The notes: a model not told the origin generated them from the letters alone. A stretch of DNA of 15,736 nucleotides from an uncultured Bacilli bacterium (GCA_934725685.1 CAKVBX010000035.1:1-15736), one strand, 5' to 3'; shown: positions 1-7,083, counted from the stretch's first letter. Program-made: numbers and translations.

Positions 1-289
1 ATATTATTACATAGTTAGTTCACTGGATGGCGTTTTTTATTTCCTGTTATCGTGTCCTAATTACAGGGTATAGTTTATTTCCCAGATTTCATCTTTTCCA
101 TTGTCTTTTGTCCTTTCCGGAATAATCCACGTCCGGCAACTACATCAATTTTAACGCTTTCCATATCGATTCAACAACAATCCGTTATAGACTTTATTCT
201 ATTTTGATGAAAGTAAAAGTATTGCTATCGTTGTAAGGGGAAAGTGACTATAATATCTTGACTCAAACAACAGAACAGAACCAATTGAT
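1..289. other. Non-coding stretch upstream of ispE
   Basis: I see no convincing coding frame, RNA gene or strong terminator here. The stretch is AT-rich with stops in all frames. The only recognisable element is the probable -10 box of ispE near its right end. Any upstream gene must end before the window. Confidence 0.5.
249..254 (+). promoter_or_regulatory. Probable -10 box for ispE
   Basis: A perfect TATAAT lies 35 nt before the ispE start. No good -35 sits 16-18 bp upstream; TTGTAA at 231-236 is too close and TTGCTA at 222-227 is too far. The call rests on the -10 alone. Confidence 0.4.
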
Positions 290-1168
290 ATGAACACAAT
301 CATTGTCCGCGCACCAGCCAAGATCAATCTTGCCATCGATGTCAAAGATAAAAGAGAAGACGGCTATCATGAAATCGACATGATCACCATCCCTCTCAAG
401 CTTCATGATTCCATCGAAATCACGCCGATTCCGTCCAATGTCACCAAAGACACCTATTTATATTGTGATGACCCCACCATCATCTGCGATGAATCCAATC
501 TCGCCTATAAGGCACTCGATCTGATGAAGGAACACCGCCGCATCGAAGGTGCCTTCCAGATGATGATTCATAAGAGAATCCCGGTGGAAGCCGGTCTCGG
601 CGGAGGAAGCGCCGATGCGGCTGCCGTCATCCGTGCTCTCGATAACTACAGTAAAGACAAGGCGTCCGACATCAAAGCGTTGGAAAGCAAGATGGCCTTA
701 GAAGTCGGAGCGGATATTCCGTTCTGTCTGCTCAACCGGCCTGCCCGTGTCAGAGGCATCGGGGAAAAGCTCGACGAAATCAAAGTCAGAGACCATTACT
801 TCGTCCTCGTCGTCAAACCAGATATCGGTTTATCGACCCGCTCTGTCTATGAAGCCTATGACTCCTATCCGCAGGAGCAAATCCGGCATCCTGACATTCC
901 GATGCTCATTCAAGGCTTGGAAGAGGGAAATGAGGCACTAATTCAGGAAAATATGATCAACGTCCTCTCTTATCCTGCCATCCAGGCACTTCCAAAAATC
1001 CAGGAACTCCTCGACAAAATGAATGATCTTTCCCTTCCCTTATCCGGAATGTCAGGAACGGGATCCGCCTGCTTCGCGCTCAGCAGAGACAAGAAGCACC
1101 TCGAACATTGCTACAACATTTTCGAGCGGGAAGGTTATTCCTGTTATCTCACGGAGTTCGGTATCTAA
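290..1168 (+). CDS. ispE: 4-diphosphocytidyl-2-C-methyl-D-erythritol kinase
   Basis: A cytoplasmic GHMP-family kinase that phosphorylates CDP-methylerythritol at the 2-hydroxyl with ATP, in the non-mevalonate (MEP) route to isoprenoid precursors. The 292 residues match the family length. Visible motifs are APAKINL at 8-14 (catalytic Lys11), DGYHEID at 24-30, the ATP-binding loop AGLGGGSADAAA at 101-112, GADIPF at 140-145 with catalytic Asp142, and the third GHMP motif GMSGTGSACFAL at 253-264. The N-terminus matches the family, so the ATG is well placed. However, no Shine-Dalgarno precedes it (the bases before are AGAACCAATTGAT), which is unusual beside the strong GGAGG sites elsewhere. It is monocistronic, with a terminator immediately after. 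In Bacillus ispE lies by purR; no purR is seen here. Confidence 0.95.
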   Translation: MNTIIVRAPAKINLAIDVKDKREDGYHEIDMITIPLKLHDSIEITPIPSNVTKDTYLYCDDPTIICDESNLAYKALDLMKEHRRIEGAFQMMIHKRIPVEAGLGGGSADAAAVIRALDNYSKDKASDIKALESKMALEVGADIPFCLLNRPARVRGIGEKLDEIKVRDHYFVLVVKPDIGLSTRSVYEAYDSYPQEQIRHPDIPMLIQGLEEGNEALIQENMINVLSYPAIQALPKIQELLDKMNDLSLPLSGMSGTGSACFALSRDKKHLEHCYNIFEREGYSCYLTEFGI

Positions 1169-1174
1169 ACATTC

Positions 1175-1210
1175 ATTCCCGAAGCGTGTTTCGTTTCGGG
1201 AATTTTTATT
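1175..1210 (+). terminator. Rho-independent terminator after ispE
   Basis: ATTCCCGAA (1175-1183) pairs perfectly with TTCGGGAAT (1195-1203), followed by TTTTATTT. It starts 7 nt after the ispE stop codon. Confidence 0.9.
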
Positions 1211-1584
1211 TCGAGCCGATCTTAATCGACACAATATTTGTATGACCCAAATGCGAATGATATTGATAAACCAATCGATTCACGATAGATTATACATTTC
1301 ACATCCTCACTCAGATTTCACACTTTTCGCAAATATGTTCAAAAAAAGGCAAAGACCTATTTTTCAATATTTTTTCCAAAAAACGCACGCAAGTCCAATT
1401 AAAAACCATAAGAAATATTTAGCATTGTTATTTTTACATGAAATATAAATACGGAACTCTTTTCGTGTTTATTTTTGCTAAAAGCGGCAATAAAAGCAGA
1501 CTTTTTTTTACAAAAACTAATATTTTTATCTACTTTTCTCATGAAATCTGTTCGTTTTTATAGTATTTTATTTACCCAAAAGAC
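1211..1584. other. AT-rich gap between ispE and the DUF4417 cassette
   Basis: About 370 bases with no convincing gene on either strand. The base composition is much more AT-rich than in ispE, with runs such as eight T at 1502-1509. No integrase, attachment-site repeat or RNA gene was recognised. It may be the left junction of an acquired segment, but no direct repeat was found to prove this. Confidence 0.45.
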
Positions 1585-1613
1585 TTGACCACTTTTATAT
1601 GGGCCACTATAAT
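1585..1613 (+). promoter_or_regulatory. Strong sigma-A promoter of the DUF4417 cassette
   Basis: The -35 TTGACC (1585-1590) and the -10 TATAAT (1608-1613) are separated by exactly 17 bp, so 11 of 12 consensus positions match. The predicted transcript starts near 1620, about 28 nt before the ATG at 1648. The first T of the -35 is also a possible TTG start codon in the same frame, which shows that the upstream start is false. Confidence 0.9.
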
Positions 1614-1647
1614 ATCCGCTGCAAAAAAACACGGAGGAATTTTGCGG

Positions 1648-2349
1648 ATGATTAAAGGCCTAAACGAATACGAAAAATTCAAGATTCTCAGACCCTTATT
1701 TTCAGATTGCAAGCAAGATCAATTCGGGCTTCCAATCATAAAAAAGGAAGCCTTCAACGACACCGATTGGAGCAGCACAACAATCTGTGATTTCCAGAAC
1801 ATCAAAAGCCAAAGAGGCAAAGAACAGTCTATTGTAACGATGTTTGACTATGATTCTGTTCTCGAACGAATTTGGAATGATCCTTATCGTTATCTATTAA
1901 GGCTTTCCAAATTCAAAGCGGTTTGTACACCTGATTACAGCATTTCACCGAATATGAATATCAATCTCATCAAAAATAACGTTTACAAAAATAGATGGAT
2001 TGGATGCTTCTTGCAAGAAAAAGGTATCAAAGTAATACCGACAATTCAATGGGCAGATGAAAGCACGTATGATTTTTGTTTTTCCGGGATAGAGCAGGGC
2101 AGTGTCGTAATCGTTTCAACCATCGGATGCAGACACAACCAGAAGATATTTCTTGATGGCTTCAATAGAATGAAGGAAACCATCAGACCTGAATTAATTA
2201 TTGTTTTTGGCAAGATGATACAAGGAATGACAGGTGAATTTTTGAAATACAGTTATGAGGATGCTTTTTCTAATAAAAATGAGTGTACACGACAACTTCA
2301 GCTGTTTCCAATCAATGATGTTTTCACTATAAAAACGGAGGATAAATAA
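1648..2349 (+). CDS. DUF4417-like protein of unknown function
   Basis: A 233-residue soluble protein with no signal peptide or membrane segment. The middle resembles the DUF4417 family: CTPDYS at 93-98, then a pattern of NRW followed by IGCFLQEKGIKVIPTIQWAD about 20 residues later, then a hydrophobic strand SVVIVSTIGC at 152-161. From memory, family members occur mainly in phages and mobile elements; their biochemical function is not known to me. The ATG at 1648 is chosen because GGAGG at 1633-1637 precedes it by 10 nt, the same spacing as for the next gene, and because the longer TTG start at 1585 falls in the promoter -35. It is the first gene of a three-gene unit. Codon use is more AT-rich (many ATA, ATT and AAA) than in ispE or dnaA, which suggests horizontal transfer. 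Confidence 0.75.
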   Translation: MIKGLNEYEKFKILRPLFSDCKQDQFGLPIIKKEAFNDTDWSSTTICDFQNIKSQRGKEQSIVTMFDYDSVLERIWNDPYRYLLRLSKFKAVCTPDYSISPNMNINLIKNNVYKNRWIGCFLQEKGIKVIPTIQWADESTYDFCFSGIEQGSVVIVSTIGCRHNQKIFLDGFNRMKETIRPELIIVFGKMIQGMTGEFLKYSYEDAFSNKNECTRQLQLFPINDVFTIKTEDK

Positions 2350-2351
2350 GA

Positions 2352-2741
2352 ATGGGTAGCAGAGGATCATTTGTTAATGTTGAAAAAGGCGACTTCAGTT
2401 TCGTGGAAGACGGCAAGAAATATGAATCTATGGGTGAGATTGCTGGGGTAAAGATAATCCAAAAAATGGATGGACCTGTAAATGCCCCGGCATATTCCCA
2501 CTCGCCGAATCGAATCTATGCCGTCCTACAAAAAGGGAACATAAAATACCTGGCATTCTATGATGAAAACCACAAGCAGGTGAAGATAATCGATTTCTTT
2601 CATTTCCATGGCACAAATCATATCAAGCCCCACATACACTACAACATGATTCATGACCCGAACGAGCCGGGAACACCACCCACGGAAGAGGACTGGAAGT
2701 TAATCGAAGAAATTCAGAAAGGAATAAAGAAAAAATCATGA
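2352..2741 (+). CDS. Small His-rich protein of phage/mobile-element type
   Basis: 129 residues, cytoplasmic by appearance, starting GSRGSF. The core is a strand-rich section (RIYAVLQKGNIKYLAFYD, about 54-71), then KIIDFFHFHGTNHIKPHIHY near 78-97, with histidines at 84, 86, 90, 94 and 96. That cluster could bind a metal or form a nuclease-like active site. Similar lines ending in a pHxH motif occur, as I recall, in phage head-associated and polymorphic-toxin-like proteins, but I cannot name the family. GGAGG at 2337-2341 lies inside the end of the DUF4417 gene, 10 nt from this ATG, so the two genes are co-transcribed. The gene's end overlaps the next start as ATGA. The function is unknown; a toxin-like role is only inferred from the motif and the coupled acidic partner. 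Confidence 0.75.
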   Translation: MGSRGSFVNVEKGDFSFVEDGKKYESMGEIAGVKIIQKMDGPVNAPAYSHSPNRIYAVLQKGNIKYLAFYDENHKQVKIIDFFHFHGTNHIKPHIHYNMIHDPNEPGTPPTEEDWKLIEEIQKGIKKKS

Positions 2742-3058
2742 GAGAAGAATATAACAGAGGCATTTACGATTCGTTAGACGAGTTCATTAGCCAATATTCA
2801 AAATCAAGCGATGCGGAAGAACATTTCCGCGGAATGGATTTCACCTACATGGGAGAAGACTACAGGATTTGCAGAGAACAAGGGGATGTATTCTATGTAT
2901 ATAAATACATCGGCACAGGATACGATTGTGACCTTGACATCCTTGCCACCTGCAATTCCCTGGAGGATCTTCTCGATTGCACCGCAATCAAGAATGTTCC
3001 GTTCCGAGAAATCGTAATGGACGAAGTGAATACCGTGATATACGGTCAAGACTATTAA
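2738..3058 (+). CDS. Small acidic protein coupled to the His-rich gene
   Basis: 106 residues with about 23 Asp/Glu against 9 Lys/Arg, so strongly acidic. It has no signal peptide or membrane segment. Four cysteines (45, 64, 72, 81) are scattered without a clear metal motif. The start overlaps the upstream stop as ATGA and there is no good Shine-Dalgarno of its own, so translation is probably coupled to the His-rich gene. I do not recognise the family. Small acidic proteins encoded right after a candidate toxin are often immunity proteins, but that is inference from layout only. No terminator follows directly. The same frame stays open after the stop for another 50 codons. Confidence 0.7.
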   Translation: MREEYNRGIYDSLDEFISQYSKSSDAEEHFRGMDFTYMGEDYRICREQGDVFYVYKYIGTGYDCDLDILATCNSLEDLLDCTAIKNVPFREIVMDEVNTVIYGQDY

Positions 3059-3260
3059 GTCCACTTGAAACCGAAGAGCAAAAGGATATCGTTGGAACTG
3101 AGAAAAGAGCACAAAAAACGGATGCGGAGAGAGCTAATGGTTTTATGTGTCTTTTCCATAAAGCCGAATCTCGACCGTGAAATTCATAAAGCTGAGGAAA
3201 TCAGCGTATAATTTTGTGAGAGTTTACGTTACAACAATATGTAAAATATCTATTTCCAAA
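3059..3260. other. Gap with possible gene remnant
   Basis: No terminator and no start with a Shine-Dalgarno are seen. In the frame of the preceding gene, reading continues after TAA (3056-3058) for 50 sense codons to TAA at 3209-3211. This encodes a strongly basic stretch (ELRKEHKKRMRREL in the middle), unlike the acidic protein before it. It may be a decayed C-terminal tail, the remnant of another gene, or chance. Confidence 0.3.
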
Positions 3261-3289
3261 TTGACAGAAAGTGAGCGCTTTCATATAAT
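3261..3289 (+). promoter_or_regulatory. Consensus sigma-A promoter of the secreted-protein operon
   Basis: TTGACA (3261-3266), a 17-bp spacer and TATAAT (3284-3289): a 12 of 12 match to consensus. It lies 24 nt before the first gene of the operon. Such a strong core promoter usually needs a repressor, and the spacer contains a candidate operator. Confidence 0.95.
3270..3283 (+). promoter_or_regulatory. cre-like operator (CcpA/LacI family) in the promoter spacer
   Basis: AGTGAGCGCTTTCA matches the relaxed cre consensus TGWNANCGNTNWCA at all but the first base. The right half GCGCTTTCA fits the stricter consensus, while the left half has three differences. It also sits in an imperfect palindrome GAAAG-N6-CTTTC (3267-3282). 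A repressor bound between -35 and -10 would block polymerase. Which regulator binds is not shown. Confidence 0.55.
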
Positions 3290-3300
3290 GAAAGTATCAA

Positions 3301-3307
3301 AAGGAGG
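3301..3307 (+). promoter_or_regulatory. Strong ribosome binding site
   Basis: AAGGAGG lies 6 nt before the ATG at 3314, giving near-ideal complementarity and spacing, and fixes the start of the first secreted protein. Confidence 0.9.
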
Positions 3308-3313
3308 CTAAAC

Positions 3314-4030
3314 ATGCTCAAAGAATTATTACTTTCTGCTGCATTGCTTTCTTCTTATCCGACCGTTTACCACAAATATGCAAACCAAAAACCTGATTCG
3401 AATTCAACTTATTTAGGGAATGTGGATCAATTAATCCCAGATACTTCTGTTTCTCATAAGGTGGCAGATTCCTATTATCTTTCTGTTTATCATGAAAGTT
3501 CAGCCACTATTATTCCACTAAAATTGGTATGTGATGGCCAAATCATAACAAATGAAACTGATTTGACTTTTTCCATCACCACTCAAGAGCAAAAAACATA
3601 TTCATCAATGCGAAAAGTAAACGCGGAAATTTCAAAGAAAACATCATGTGAGATTTCTGGAATACCTTTTGTCGATTTAGAAGCAGAATTCAGCATAAAA
3701 TTTGGTACTGAATTTTCTTATGGCATAAGTTATTCTACAACAAACATAGCAAGTGTCACTCATACTCTTCATGTTGACGGAAAAACTAACCCCTATGGCA
3801 TTTATTGTCTCGCCTATTGTTCAACAACAACGGACAAATATTATTACTATTTTAGCCACTCTCGTTTTTCTAATTATGACCAGCCTGGGGAATATCAAAC
3901 ACTATATCTTTATGAAAATATTGATGGACACATTTATCTTCCCAGAGAAAAAACAACATTTGTAAATAAAATTTACTATTTTTCGACAATAGAAAAATAC
4001 AACGATTTCGTCGAGGAGTATAGACTATGA
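3314..4030 (+). CDS. Secreted protein A of unknown function
   Basis: 238 residues. The N-terminus MLKELLLSAALLSSYP has one Lys, one Glu and a hydrophobic core like a short signal peptide, with no clear cleavage site. The rest is rich in Ser, Thr and Tyr with alternating polar and hydrophobic residues, as in secreted beta-sheet proteins. There is no second membrane segment. The section around 113-150 alternates strongly and could be a beta-hairpin. The C-terminal 90 residues resemble those of the next gene: LHVDGKTNPYGIY at 152-164 against IDVDGETHPVGIY, and YYFSTIEKYNDF at 221-232 against KYFKSVDEFNDF. Cys165 and Cys169 flank a hydrophobic LAY and could form disulphides. It is the first gene of a three-gene operon. 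The very AT-rich codon use suggests transfer or relaxed selection. I do not recognise the family. Confidence 0.8.
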   Translation: MLKELLLSAALLSSYPTVYHKYANQKPDSNSTYLGNVDQLIPDTSVSHKVADSYYLSVYHESSATIIPLKLVCDGQIITNETDLTFSITTQEQKTYSSMRKVNAEISKKTSCEISGIPFVDLEAEFSIKFGTEFSYGISYSTTNIASVTHTLHVDGKTNPYGIYCLAYCSTTTDKYYYYFSHSRFSNYDQPGEYQTLYLYENIDGHIYLPREKTTFVNKIYYFSTIEKYNDFVEEYRL

Positions 4031-4602
4031 TACGAAGTTATCAACTTGTATTGTTGTTGACAGGTTTGCTATCGGTTAAAGCAAGCATCCCGTCTGAGCC
4101 ATCCTTTTCCTTTACCTTCTCAAAAGAAACAAAAGAGGTCGAATGCTTTTCTCAGATTGATGTTCGGGTTCTGAATTCGGATTACAAAGATAAGATTTCC
4201 TTTGTATTCAGAACTCCGACAAAAACAAGCCGAGATTACTTCTACAATGCCTTCCGTTGTACTACGACTATCTCCTATCCTCGCATCGATTATCTGATGG
4301 ATGAAATCAGCAAAGAAGCCCCTATTCTGAATAAACAAACCTTCCTTTTTAAAGAAGGAAGCGGAGAAACCATCCAGACCATCGATGTCGATGGAGAAAC
4401 CCATCCTGTCGGTATCTATGCTGCCTTCTATTCCTATCATACAACGCTCTATGAATTCAATGGGACTTACCGTATCGATAGAAAAGACTATAAATTCACA
4501 GCGAAGACATTCCAGCCCAATACCCATGTCGGTTGCGTCAAATATTTCAAAAGCGTCGATGAGTTCAACGACTTTATGGCAAAAGAGGAGGTGTTCGCAT
4601 GA
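4027..4602 (+). CDS. Secreted protein B, diverged paralogue of protein A
   Basis: 191 residues with a good signal peptide: MIRSYQ, a hydrophobic core LVLLLTGLLSV, and probable cleavage after VKA (residue 19). The mature part is strand-rich with many aromatic residues. The C-terminal half aligns by eye with the preceding protein through VDGETHPVGIY (121-131) and VKYFKSVDEFNDF (171-183). The N-terminal half is shorter and hardly alignable. The start overlaps the upstream stop as ATGA, with GAGGAG about 8 nt before it. Codon use is closer to the host genes than that of protein A. Tandem duplication followed by divergence is the simplest explanation, and the two products may act together. No known domain was recognised. 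Confidence 0.8.
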   Translation: MIRSYQLVLLLTGLLSVKASIPSEPSFSFTFSKETKEVECFSQIDVRVLNSDYKDKISFVFRTPTKTSRDYFYNAFRCTTTISYPRIDYLMDEISKEAPILNKQTFLFKEGSGETIQTIDVDGETHPVGIYAAFYSYHTTLYEFNGTYRIDRKDYKFTAKTFQPNTHVGCVKYFKSVDEFNDFMAKEEVFA

Positions 4603-5369
4603 ATAAGCATGCTGTTATTTTCTTTGCACTTACTTTCCTCGCCTCCTGCGCTTCCAATCCCTCTACAATCACAGATCAGAGCATTCCTTCTTTAATCCTT
4701 CCTAGCCTCAACCAAAAGCAAAACTACCTCAATCAAATCGTCTATGGAGACGAAGAAGTCTGTTTACCGCTAAAATCCACTGCCCCATTAAAAAAAGAAC
4801 AAATCACCAAACTCATCGTTAACGACACACAGGAAATCAGCACATACACTTTGGAAACAACACGCAGCCTTCAGCACTTACATTTCCCAATTAATTGTAA
4901 TATAAGTCAGATTTCCATCATCCTCGGTGAGACAGCATATCGGTATCCCGTCTCCATCGATTACAAACCTGCGCTGGCACTCTACCAAACGAACTACACA
5001 TTCAAACTGAACAATTTTCTGATTGAAAATGACGGGAAGGATAAGAACACCTATCGCTTCGATTATCAGATCAATCTGCCCGAGACTTATACCATCTTAG
5101 GACCAGAACTGAACCAAAGCAAACATCCTTTCCAGTACGCTGTCGCCTCCTTGTATAACAAAGAAGAAATATTGAAATCCAATCTCAGTCTGGTTCCGGA
5201 TGCGGATTATATCCTGCAGATCGAAGTGACGGAAGATTACTACAATTACTACTTCGATGGCAACATTCCTTTCCGAATCAAAACCGGTAACAAAACCACT
5301 TATATCAAACCGACTGACACTACCATCAAAGTATTCTCTGCCCTTTCCAATCAGCAATTCAATAAGTAA
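4599..5369 (+). CDS. Lipoprotein of unknown function
   Basis: 256 residues. The N-terminus MNKHAVIFFALTFLASC is a type II signal peptide with lipobox LASC and lipidation expected at Cys17, so the protein should be anchored to the outer face of the membrane. The mature chain is hydrophilic, with Thr/Asn/Tyr-rich strands and no other membrane segment. It overlaps the gene for secreted protein B as ATGA, with GGAGG 8 nt before the start, so all three products are probably made together. It could be a receptor, chaperone, anchor or immunity protein for the two secreted proteins; only the layout suggests this. It does not visibly share their VDGxTxPxGIY motif. No domain was recognised. The stop lies 25 bp from the end of the convergent ABC gene, with no hairpin between. 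Confidence 0.8.
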   Translation: MNKHAVIFFALTFLASCASNPSTITDQSIPSLILPSLNQKQNYLNQIVYGDEEVCLPLKSTAPLKKEQITKLIVNDTQEISTYTLETTRSLQHLHFPINCNISQISIILGETAYRYPVSIDYKPALALYQTNYTFKLNNFLIENDGKDKNTYRFDYQINLPETYTILGPELNQSKHPFQYAVASLYNKEEILKSNLSLVPDADYILQIEVTEDYYNYYFDGNIPFRIKTGNKTTYIKPTDTTIKVFSALSNQQFNK

Positions 5370-5394
5370 AGAACAGCAGTCGAACTACAAAAGC

Positions 5395-7083
5395 TCACTT
5401 CTCCATTTTTTCGATGACAACCTTGCCATCAGTGACCTCAATGGTCTTATCGAAAATCAGGCGTTCCGAAAGACGATGGGAAATGGAAAGAACTGTCTTT
5501 CCCTGTCCCGCATCATATAAAGCACGCAAGATTTTGTCTTCTGTCTCAGAATCAAGATTCGCACTGATTTCATCGAGGAAGAGAATCTGAGGATCATGGA
5601 CAAGTGCTCTTGCTAAAGAGAGCAACTGAAGCTGTCCTCGGGAGAAAAGCGTCTCCGAAAACTTTGCGTTATAGGTACCCTGTATCTCTTTCATGACATA
5701 GTCATCAAGAAACACTTTCTTCATGCATTCACGGACTCTTTCCAGTGAGATGGAAGCATCCTTTAAAGAAATCTGTTCCATGATGGTACCATCAATAGAC
5801 GAGAACCCCTGCTCAACATAACCGAAGAGTTTCTTCTTTTCCTTCCCTGGAATACGGATAGCCTCTTCCTTTCCGATGAGAATATTCCCTTTTGTCGGGA
5901 CATACATACCGAGCAACAGACGGAACATCGTTGTCTTACCAACACCCGTTCTTCCTTTGATGACGACTTTCTCTCCTTTTTTCACTAAGAAAGACACATG
6001 GGAAAAAACATCCTTGTCCCCGTCCTCATAACGGAAGGAAAGATCATTCACCTGAATGAGATTCTCATCTCTGAGAAGACTCTCCGCCTGAATGGAATCA
6101 TCCGTTTCCGGAATTTCCTTCTCCGAGAGAAACTCTTCCGCTTTTCTGATGCCGGAAACACCTTCCTGCATCTCCTGAAGCATCTGTCCGATATTCTCAA
6201 TCGGAGAGAAGACCTCTCCAATCAACGAGACACAGGCCGCAAAGGAGCCAATAGAGATGCCGAGAACGGAATCTTTTCCCGACAGCATTCCGACAAGAAT
6301 GAAGATTACCGCAATCAGAATTGCTTTAACCATCTGAAGAATCGGAGAATAGATGGAATCGAAGACCGCATTCCGATTCATCATCCTCCTGCTGTGCTTC
6401 AGACTGTCATCGAATTTCTGCCGCTGATAATCTTCCGCATTCAGATTCTGGATCGTGAACAGATTCTCTGCCGTTTCGGAGAAATCGTTATTGAGTGCAT
6501 TGATCAATTTTCGGTTGGAGAGCTGATTCTTCAGCATCTTTTTCCGGAAAACACTGGTGATGAAATAAATCAAGGGAAGACAGAACAGAAGAATGAGTCC
6601 TAGCATCCAGGAAAAGACAAAGACCGAGACTAAAATACCGATTACTTCAAACAGGGAAACAACCAAAGTGATGAGGCCGGAAGAGAACAGGGTTTCAATG
6701 GCATTCACATCGTCGGAAAGATGGCTCGCCATTTCTCCGGTCCCGTGATGTGTAAAATAGCTCGGAGAGAGACGGCTTGCCTTCCGCATCATCTCTTCAC
6801 GGAGTTCCCTTATCATCTTCTGTCCGAACGTATCGATCATTACGTTCTCAATGATGGTAAAAAATAAGAGAAGAGCATAGGAAAGAAAATAGAGAACAGA
6901 AGCAAAGGCAGGGGATTGACTCTCTTCCTCTTTCAGCAAGGTATCGAGTAGATATTTAAGAGCATAGGACGGAAGAAGACTCGCAAGGGCACAGAAGAGG
7001 ACAAGGAAAGCAAAAAGAATCACCATCTTGCTGTGGCGTTTCAGAAAAGAGAACAGGAAATCTCTGATTCGATACGGTTTCAT
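5395..7083 (-). CDS. ABC exporter half-transporter, subunit with catalytic Glu
   Basis: 562 residues: a six-helix type IV exporter membrane domain (about 1-310) then a nucleotide-binding domain. Motifs are Walker A GRTGVGKT at 377-384, Q-loop Gln425 in GYVEQ, signature FSRGQ at 480-484 (degenerate; usually LSGGQ), Walker B ILFLDE with catalytic Glu505, and switch His536 in SISHRLS. The start codon overlaps the end of the upstream ABC gene by 4 bp, so the two are translated together. The intact Glu and His with a poor signature are the mirror image of the partner, as in heterodimeric exporters such as TM287/288, LmrCD or BmrCD. The substrate is unknown; drugs, peptides or lipids are all possible. 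The operon converges on the lipoprotein gene, so any link to the secreted proteins is only by position. Confidence 0.93.
   Translation of the reverse strand: MKPYRIRDFLFSFLKRHSKMVILFAFLVLFCALASLLPSYALKYLLDTLLKEEESQSPAFASVLYFLSYALLLFFTIIENVMIDTFGQKMIRELREEMMRKASRLSPSYFTHHGTGEMASHLSDDVNAIETLFSSGLITLVVSLFEVIGILVSVFVFSWMLGLILLFCLPLIYFITSVFRKKMLKNQLSNRKLINALNNDFSETAENLFTIQNLNAEDYQRQKFDDSLKHSRRMMNRNAVFDSIYSPILQMVKAILIAVIFILVGMLSGKDSVLGISIGSFAACVSLIGEVFSPIENIGQMLQEMQEGVSGIRKAEEFLSEKEIPETDDSIQAESLLRDENLIQVNDLSFRYEDGDKDVFSHVSFLVKKGEKVVIKGRTGVGKTTMFRLLLGMYVPTKGNILIGKEEAIRIPGKEKKKLFGYVEQGFSSIDGTIMEQISLKDASISLERVRECMKKVFLDDYVMKEIQGTYNAKFSETLFSRGQLQLLSLARALVHDPQILFLDEISANLDSETEDKILRALYDAGQGKTVLSISHRLSERLIFDKTIEVTDGKVVIEKMEK

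Noticed and set aside
42..76. Weak hairpin CCTGT...ACAGG as a terminator of an upstream gene
   Set aside because: The stem is only five pairs with a long loop and no T-run follows.
1169..3260. Integrated element with attachment-site repeats around the DUF4417 cassette
   Set aside because: I looked for flanking direct repeats, an integrase and a tRNA target and found none. Only the AT-rich composition supports transfer.
5998..6603. 201-codon plus-strand frame
   Set aside because: It is antisense to the second ABC transporter gene, rich in Arg/Asn, with no motifs.
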